Source: Parabacteroides sp. (lineage in GTDB: Bacteria > Bacteroidota > Bacteroidia > Bacteroidales > Tannerellaceae). Taken from it: DNA of 52,031 nt. Positions 44,983 to 52,031 of the stretch are shown here, one piece after another. Made by a program: the position numbers and the translations under genes. The DNA is taken from positions 1 through 52,031 of the forward strand of contig JAJPZM010000009.1 in the NCBI GenBank assembly GCA_021204335.1, given 5' to 3'. The notes beneath the pieces were generated by a model, which saw only the letters and a list, made by a program, of their open reading frames with translations, searched no databases and had not been told where the DNA came from. Position 1 is the first letter of the stretch, and each line of letters begins with the position of its first letter.

Positions 44983-47149
44983 TTATTTATTCCATGCTGA
45001 TTTTAAAGAATGAACTACTGCATTGACAACAGTCAGGTCGTTGACGGAAGTAAAAGAATAGTTCTTATTCTGTTCTTCCGGCATAAAATTAGACGTAATA
45101 ACCGCTTCACCGTCATTGCCGAAAAGTTCAATACTCGTACGATCCACCAAAATTCGGATTTCGACTTTTCCATCCTTTATTTTCAAGGGAGCTTCTCCCA
45201 AATCAGCCAACTTGTTATCAACAGTCGGTCCTTCCATTGATATTACTCCTTTAAGTGAGTTATAATGGATTTTAGCTCCTCTGATATTTATATCAAAAGA
45301 AGAAGAGGGTTGCACAGCTATTTCAAATTGCATATCATACAAATCAGCAGTAAGATCACGAAGTAAATTCGTACCCTTTGAGACCACCTCATTCTCCCAA
45401 CGATATTCCTTATCATATAATTCGGATATCTCACGTATAGGAATCCTGAAGGCCTTTACACCTTCAGCCGTTGTGCGTAATGTGACCTCTGTCGGGAAGT
45501 TCATTTGTTGTTCATACGGCATATCAGGATAACGCTTGGTCGGCATCCAGGCAATATGTATGCATCTGTCGTCCGGTACATTGCTCCAGGTCATAGCGGC
45601 ATAAAAATTCTTACCATAATCGCCTCGCAATATCTTTGTTTCCGGTTTGAATGTAACACCATCGAAAGAACCTATTTTATAATTTCCGTTTGCACCGAAG
45701 AAAAGCCATTTCCGGTTATTCTTATCGCCATCAACCGGCAGCGGGACAAATCCCGGACATTCAGTCACTCCATCCAATGTTATGGTCGATACATGTTTCC
45801 AATTCTTCAAATCATTGGAAGTAAACAAACCATAATCGCACCCTTTATCCATATAAAGAGACATGACCCATTGCCCGGTATCTTCATCCCAAACGACTTT
45901 AGGATCGCGGTTTGCATTATAGATATTTTTGATAACCGGATTCCGGTCGTAATAAGTAAATGTATTACCACCATCCGCACTATAAGCAATACACTGTGTA
46001 CACAACGGGCCTAAACTGGCATCCGGATGACCGCCATTGGTTATAAATGCAATAACAGGTTTCTCATCTCCTTGTTGAAAACCGGATACATTATGCTCGT
46101 CGACAACTGCCGAACCCGACCAGCATCCGGCCCAAACTTTATGAGGAGTTATATGATCCTGCGTTTGCGTCCAATGTATCAGATCAGTACTGACAGCATG
46201 TCCCCAATCTTTATATGCCCCGGGACGGTGAGGCGGCATATACTGGAAAAACAAATGATACACGCCATCATAATAAACCAGTCCGTTCGGATCATTCAGC
46301 CAGTTCTTTTTTAGCTGTAAAATGGAATTGAGGACGGTAAATTTCCGAATAATAATCAGGTTTGCCATCTTTCAATGTTTCCACTCCTGAATATTTCATT
46401 ATCTCATCATCCGATAAATAACGATTCCATAAAACCACATGGTCAATTAAACCGTTAAACACAAATTCCGGTTTTATCCCGGCATTATCCCCGTATCCTT
46501 CTTTCTCCTTATATTGGGCACCTATCAATAATGGCTGACCATTCCAATCGCGAATCTCTCCTACCGTAACTTCATCATCCCGCAACTGCCCATCAACGTA
46601 TAACTCCAATATCCGGCCATTAAACCTCAATAAAACATCATGCCAGTTTGTTTCTTCACCTTCCGGCAATTTATATTTTAAAAGTTGGGCTCCGGCTATT
46701 TCATCATACCCCATCAAACATTCTATATAGGTATCACCTTCCACCTTGTTTAAAGCAATGCTGTAAGCGATACTCTGGTCATTCCCGGCTTTAGAGAGAA
46801 CAGGGGTATATCCTCTTACCTGGTTCGCTTTAAAGCGAACCAGGATAGAAACATTCTTTCCGGATAAATTTACTTCCCCGTTTATTCCCTAACCTGCATC
46901 AAGCCAACCACCATTGAAACTGGCTGCAACTCCGTCTCCACCGCGTAGTTTCGAATTCCTGGCCTCATCCCCGTCCAGTGTTACAAATGACACGCCATCA
47001 TGCATCTGTAAGACACTGTTTTGAGATGTACCATCATTCAGATCAGATAACGACCATACGACTATGGCATTTTTATAAGATTCTGAAGATTGACACGCAG
47101 TGAACGCACAGGCAATAAAAGCCAAACTAAATATTATATCTTTCTTCAT
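44983..47149 (-). pseudogene. LamG-GH32 fructanase (levanase/inulinase type), in-frame TAG and one frameshift
   Basis: A lipoprotein (MKKDIIFSLAFIACAFTAC) of about 720 codons. Residues up to about 270 form a concanavalin/LamG-like domain (DGDEARNSKLRGGDG; WHDVLLRFNGRILELYVDG; LFNGLIDHVVLWNRYLSDDE with one position varying). A canonical GH32 domain follows: KKNWLNDPNGLVYYDG (nucleophile D), NRDPKVVWDED, and VTECPGFVPL (acid/base E). A TAG at 46889-46891 interrupts after GGWLDAG. One extra A in an A6 run (46307-46312) shifts the frame at TAKK just before WLNDPNG. It is the only GH32 here with all standard catalytic motifs. Start 47149 is chosen over 47167 because it begins the signal peptide. 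Confidence 0.85.
46819..46844. repeat. 26-bp perfect palindrome inside LamG coding region
   Basis: CCTGGTTCGC, TTTAAA, GCGAACCAGG reads identically on both strands over 26 bases. It is in the coding frame of the LamG domain (residues VRFKANQ) and so constrained by both codons and symmetry. It could form a stable hairpin in mRNA or be a protein site; it may be chance. Confidence 0.6.
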
Positions 47150-47160
47150 AAAATGACTTT

Positions 47161-48900
47161 TTACCAACCGGTATTCTGTTTATACAAACCTTTTACATAG
47201 CTGATCTGAGTCTGAGGTATCGGGAAATACTCGTCCCTGTTTTTCGTAAAACGGGCATCTTTCAAATAAGTACGTCTCGTTTTTTCGATATTGAAATATT
47301 CATTCATATATTTGTCGGCAATGCCCCAACGAACCAAATCAAAGAACCATTTACCTTCTGTGGAGAATTCCAGGTGACGTTCCCATTGCAGGGCTGTCAT
47401 GGCAAATGTCTGGTCCCAGGCAGGACAATTCTGACCCGGTTTGTAAGGTTCAACATTAAAGTTACCGGTAGGCGTTCCATCTGCAAATTTCAACCGTCCG
47501 GTACTTGTTGCTGCTCTCATACGAATCTGGTTGATCAATTCCAATGCCTCATTCAGGTTCGGCTGGCCGCCCAACTGGATCAAAGCTTCAGCTCTCCAAA
47601 GCATTATCTCATCCAGACGAAGAACATCATAATTCAAACCGCTACCCATAAACGGATTTGTCTTTCTAAAGCAATCGCAAGTAGGCAATACCAATAATTT
47701 CTGACTCATAGAATAGCCATACACTTCTGGAGTACGCGCCCAACTTGTTTGCATAATGTAATCAGGATCATATTTCCAAGGCATTTCAGGCACACAAGCC
47801 GTATGCATCAAACGGGGATCCATAGGTATTTTCGCAAAAGCTTCTTTATTATCCAATGTTTCTCCTTTATCGAAATTCTCAAAATCAGGAACTCCATTTA
47901 CTGTTTTAAAATGGTTCATCATGTGTACGGAAGGTTGCAAAAAGCCACAGCAGCCGTATTCGTCATTGATCGGATAAACCAACCATGAGTTATTACGTCC
48001 GATCGAAGAACCATCATTATTAGCAGAATACCGGATAGCCCAAACCGATTCGGGGCCATTCTCAAATTCGCACAGGAAGTTTTCTGCAAAGTCAGAAATC
48101 AGATATTTTCCTGAATTATCAATTACATCTTTACACAAGCTGGCCACTTCCGTCAGTTTGTCCTTATTTATATTGATTACATTATGCTGGTCATCCTGTT
48201 CATAAGCGGCAAAAAGTAAGGCTTTTGCCAGATAAGCTTTTGCTGCGAATTTAGTAGGACGTCCCACTTCATCCTGCTTGTCTGGCAAAAACTCGACTCC
48301 ACAACGAAAATCGTCGATCAGTTTATCCCATAATTCCAGGTTTGTCAATGCATCATTGCTCACTTTATCATAATCTTCCGAAGGAGTGTTTTCGTCGATC
48401 CAGGGGAAAAACTTGAAACACAATTTCATGTACATATAAATATGACCACGTAAAAAACGCAATTCTGCAATTCGTTGGTCACGCAACGGATATTCTTCTA
48501 CGGTTAATGCTTGTGCCCTTCTCAAGGCATCATGCACACGCCCGACACCGACATAGTGTACCCACCATAAATTATCCAAATCGCCGGTAGTAGTAGGTTG
48601 CAAATAAGTAAAAGTCTCCCATAAATTGCGTTCTGCATTATCGTTCGTACCGGAACCACCTTTGTAGGCTTCACCGCCTCGAACGGATCCTTCTTCATAA
48701 GGCATTCCAAATTGTTTATTAAAATGATTCTGCCCGCAGAAAGAATAAGTGGCATTAATTTGTTGCTCCACTTTCTCCGGAGTATTCAGGTCACCATCCG
48801 AAATGATACCTTGCGGATTCTGATCCAACATGGAAGTACAGGATGTACCGGCCAAAAGTAATAATAACAGGCCTGCGCCTAATATATTTGATGTTTTCAT
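47161..48900 (-). CDS. SusD/RagB-family surface glycan-binding lipoprotein
   Basis: A 579-residue outer-membrane lipoprotein (MKTSNILGAGLLLLLLAGTS followed by C) that forms the lid of the SusC transporter and binds the glycan. Helical TPR-like core: LRRAQALTVEEYPLRDQRIA, AELRFLRGHIYMYMKLCF, GRPTKFAAKAYLAKALLFAA; C-terminal signature LQWERHLEFSTEGKWFFDLV with RWG following. Intact. It lies 22 bases after SusC and 11 before the LamG-GH32 gene, so the operon order is transporter, binder, enzymes. Confidence 0.95.
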   Translation of the reverse strand: MKTSNILGAGLLLLLLAGTSCTSMLDQNPQGIISDGDLNTPEKVEQQINATYSFCGQNHFNKQFGMPYEEGSVRGGEAYKGGSGTNDNAERNLWETFTYLQPTTTGDLDNLWWVHYVGVGRVHDALRRAQALTVEEYPLRDQRIAELRFLRGHIYMYMKLCFKFFPWIDENTPSEDYDKVSNDALTNLELWDKLIDDFRCGVEFLPDKQDEVGRPTKFAAKAYLAKALLFAAYEQDDQHNVININKDKLTEVASLCKDVIDNSGKYLISDFAENFLCEFENGPESVWAIRYSANNDGSSIGRNNSWLVYPINDEYGCCGFLQPSVHMMNHFKTVNGVPDFENFDKGETLDNKEAFAKIPMDPRLMHTACVPEMPWKYDPDYIMQTSWARTPEVYGYSMSQKLLVLPTCDCFRKTNPFMGSGLNYDVLRLDEIMLWRAEALIQLGGQPNLNEALELINQIRMRAATSTGRLKFADGTPTGNFNVEPYKPGQNCPAWDQTFAMTALQWERHLEFSTEGKWFFDLVRWGIADKYMNEYFNIEKTRRTYLKDARFTKNRDEYFPIPQTQISYVKGLYKQNTGW

Positions 48901-48922
48901 AAAATTACGTTTTAAATCGTTG

Positions 48923-51900
48923 TTAGAAGGTTACATTTAAAGACATTGTCATCGAGAATGGTAACGGATAGCCATTACCCGGAGTTTCCGGATCAAGACC
49001 TGTATAAGCATTATCGCCCCAGCCTTTCTTCAAAGTAGCGATATTATCCGCTCTAAGTGCGATTCTTGCCCGTTGAATACTTACTGATCTGGCAAATGAT
49101 TCAGGTATAGTATAGCCTATTTCTGCATTTCTGATCTTCATATAAGAACCGCTTTCCACATAATAGGTAGATATTCTTCCTTCGTCATTATAATTGTTGA
49201 TAGACAGAGCCGGAATTTTAGAGCTGGTATTTGTAGGTGTCCATGCATCCAACATTCTGACGCCATAATTTTCACCTGTAGTACTCAAAGCATAGATATC
49301 CGTCCAACTTTTCCAACCGCTTACATTCAAATCTTTACCTATAACTCCATTAAAGAAGATACTGAAATCGAAATTCTTGTAAGTCAGACCGACAGTGATA
49401 CCATATTCCAATGCAGGGTTTTCTACACCGATCCAGGTATGGTCTTTATCATCAATCTTTTTATCACCATTCAGGTCTTTGTAACGGATACGTCCCGGAG
49501 CTGCACCTGTCTGAGTCGGAGCTGCATCTGCTTCTTCCTGCGACTGGAACAATCCATCAGCTACATAACCGAACAACGAGTTTTTCGGACGTCCCAAGAT
49601 ATTTTGGTCTTCTCCGTTTCCGGCAAAGTTATTGATAACATCATCCGGCACTTTCACCATTGTTTATTCATTATGAGAGAAAACACCGCTTACATTCAGA
49701 CCCAGATCGCCAAATTTATCATCATAGTTCAATGTTATTTCAAATCCTTTATTATCGATATCCGCACCATTCAGCCACATACCGGCACCTTCCCCTAAAG
49801 TTGCTACTGTACCCGGTTTCATCAGGATATCACGAGTATATTTCAAATAATAGTCGAAAGAACCGCTCAGTTTAGAATTCAACACTCCAAAATCCAATCC
49901 GAAGTTATGCTGCGATGTCGTTTCCCATTTCAGGTTAGGGTTACTTCTTTGTGTACGGTGGAAACCGGAAGGCAATGTTCCACCCATGCCTGTAAAGTCA
50001 TAGGCTGTACCCCAGTTCCAGTCATCTACTTTACCATGATCATACAATGATTCATAAAATTGGTAAGAAGCATAAGCATCGATGCTCGAATTACCATTTT
50101 GTCCCCAACCATAACGCAGTTTCAATTGAGGTATTACATCTGTCAGACTTTCAAAGAATGCTTCATTATTGATAGACCAACCTAAAGAAAATGCAGGGAA
50201 TGTAGCCCAACGATTGTTAGAACCGAAAATAGAGGAAGCATCACGTCGTAAAGTAACAGATGCCAGATAACGGCTGTCATAATTATAATTGATCTTTCCA
50301 AACCAGGAGATCATTGTATTTTTATTGCTGGCACTGCCGTTATCTCTTTCCGATTCACCGGCATTCAACCACATATAATCGTCATTTTCCAACGCATAAT
50401 CCCTACGGCTACCCCAATGCATCTGGTAAGTGTGAGTAATAGTTCCCTGCCCCACCATAATATCGAAATTGCTCTTATCTACGTCAAATACATATTGCAA
50501 TACGTTACTATTATTCGTACTCAAATCAAAATAAGATTCCTGATATACTTTATTTCTGTCTTCACTCAAAAAGCCCGATTTATATCTGTAATCCATTGTA
50601 CGCTTCCAGGAACCAACACCATCCACACCAAAAGAAGTACGGAAATTCAATCCTTTTATAAATTCGATATTAGCAAACAGGTTACCGAATAAACGAACAT
50701 TATCATGATGGTTCTGTTTATTATCTTCAATCAGACGAACCGGATTCTGACGGTCGCTCATACCTCCAATAGGACCACCCCAACCTTCTCCATCCACTGT
50801 ATGGACAGGAACTATGGACATCAGGGATTTACAGCTTCCCAAATTACCGTCACCGATATTGTCGCTTTCTCTCCACTTGGAGACAGTGAAATTCTCACCA
50901 ACCTTTACATGTCCGTTCAGGAATGTAAAATCACTATTTACACGACCATTAAAACGTTTGAAGAAATTGCCGTCAATGGTTCCTTTATTATCGTAATAGT
51001 CGAGAGCCAGAATAGCATGCCCGGCATCCGTTCCGGTAGATAAGGTCAGACTATATTGCTGAATCTGTCCTGTTCTTAATATCTCTTTTTACCAATCCGT
51101 ATCAGCCGATTTCATGGTTTTGGCATCATCCAGATATTCTCTCCAGCTTACATTATCCAAAACAAAATTGCCGTTGGCATCCTGATGATCCTGATATTGA
51201 TACAAACCGCCAATACCAACAACATTCGGGTCAGCATCCGGATTGTCATTCTTAATGACCCAATACTGTGCGATACCACGTTGTTCCGTATTCATTAATT
51301 CATACGGCTTCTTCTTGCTAACCATCGTATAGGATGCATTAAAATCGACAGTTGTCCCCTTTTTCCCTTTACGGGTCGTAATGATAATAACACCATTCGC
51401 TGCACGAGACCCGTAAATAGAAGCAGAAGAAGCATCCTTCAACACTTGCATGGATTCGATATCCATCGACGCCAATTTCGCCATCGAACGGGTTGTCGGC
51501 GTACCATCGATTATATACAAAGGATCGTTATTATTCAAAGTGCCTTCGCCACGAATACGAATAGTCGCATTCGCATTAGGGTTACCATTTGTCGATACCG
51601 ACATACCGGCGACCTTACCTTGTGCCGCTTTCATGGCACTCCCGTATGATCCCGATTTCAACTGATCAACTTTCACAACAGAAACCGAACCGGTTAGGTC
51701 GGCTTTTTTCTGCGAAGTATAACCCGTAACGACTACTTCATCCAGGTTCAGGGCATCTTCTTCAAGCACTACAGTCTTTCCATTTATTTCAGAAGTCGGA
51801 TATTCTACATTTTTATATCCGATAAAACTGAATACTAACACACTGTTGTCGTTTACTTTAATAGAATAGTTTCCATCCAGGTCCGTAATCGTTCCATTCC

Positions 51901-52031
51901 CTCTATTTTGCTTATCAACAATAGTAGCTCCCATAATAGGTTCTCCGGCCTTATCAAGCACACGACCTGTAATAAGTTTTAATGATTATCCGCATAATGT
52001 CCTATTATAAATTCTGGATTTGAAGTCGGAG
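48923..52031 (-). pseudogene. SusC/RagA-family TonB-dependent transporter, two in-frame TAA stops, 5' end at window edge
   Basis: At least 1013 codons in one frame from 51961 to 48923, normal SusC length. A carboxypeptidase-like regulatory domain (GEPIMGATIVDKQNRGNGT), a TonB box-like region and plug (RIRGEGTLNNNDPLYIIDGT; SIYGSRAANGVIIITTRKGK) precede the barrel (EILRTGQIQQYSLTLSTGTD; ASSIFGSNNRWATFPAFSLG) and the C-terminal MTMSLNVTF. In-frame TAA codons at 51089-51091 (after DTDW) and 49664-49666 (after FSHNE) break it into three. Upstream of 51961 the frame meets a TAA at 51986-51988. Adding a T at 51981-51982 would join another open frame running to the edge, so a 5' frameshift is possible; no signal peptide is visible. 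Confidence 0.85.

Noticed and set aside
36325..51091. Genetic-code reassignment or readthrough at the in-frame TAG and TAA codons
   Set aside because: Both TAG and TAA occur, in the same operon as frameshifts, while genes elsewhere in the window (for example nanA with TAG, polA with TAA) end normally at these codons. No suppressor tRNA or pyrrolysine gene was seen. Decay or error is simpler.

Overview
This window looks like a chromosomal segment from a gut Bacteroidales, most likely Tannerellaceae/Parabacteroides-like (inference). The grounds are an anti-sigma/ECF-sigma pair, SusC/SusD genes, many TAnnTTTG promoter elements, a Bacteroidetes-style sialic acid cluster, and the gene order ybeY...mnmG-uvrC-dtd-mazG-deoC. 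A consensus ParB site (TGTTCCACGTGAAACA) lies between mnmG and uvrC, which suggests the origin-proximal part of the chromosome.

Layout. (1) 0.1-1.7 kb, minus strand: FecR anti-sigma and its ECF sigma factor (3' frameshift). (2) 1.9-13.8 kb, plus strand: a ROK-type regulator, then a sialoglycan operon of neuraminate lyase, AGE-type epimerase, MFS transporter, sialidase, GH20 hexosaminidase and a 1060-residue fusion of two SGNH esterase domains with a Kelch mutarotase. The secreted enzymes deacetylate and release sialic acid and trim hexosamine. The imported sugar is cleaved to ManNAc, which is epimerised to GlcNAc. (3) 14-20.4 kb: SnoaL-like protein, DUF4143 ATPase, a minus-strand trio (2-hydroxyacid dehydrogenase, AlkD-like, TIGR02757), a SpmA/SpmB fusion and ybeY. 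(4) 20.5-24.1 kb: a LytS/LytTR-type two-component pair with frameshifts. (5) 24.2-33.7 kb: housekeeping genes mnmG, uvrC, dtd, mazG-like, deoC, polyprenyl synthase and polA, all intact. (6) 33.7-36.0 kb: a beta-propeller lipoprotein and a GntR/LacI-type regulator. (7) 36.1-52.0 kb, minus strand: a nine-gene operon, SusC-SusD-GH32-GH32-GH32-MFS-radical SAM activase-glycyl radical enzyme-sedoheptulokinase-like kinase. It appears to be a fructan utilisation locus joined to an anaerobic radical-enzyme module.

Two things stand out. First, four intergenic arrays (3.2, 14.05, 19.9 and 24.1 kb) share one geometry: 18-bp imperfect palindromes repeated exactly every 22 bp with 4-bp linkers. They use three different sequences, and two arrays are near-copies in opposite orientation. 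Second, the fructan/GRE operon carries four in-frame stops and four clear single-base frameshifts (a fifth is possible), while the housekeeping genes next door carry none. It therefore looks like an operon in early decay, although the homopolymer location of the frameshifts means sequencing error must be excluded.

Base composition differs by eye: one sampled 60-base row in the sialic acid operon has 29 G+C and one in the fructan operon has 23. No rRNA, tRNA, CRISPR array, transposase or integrase was recognised.
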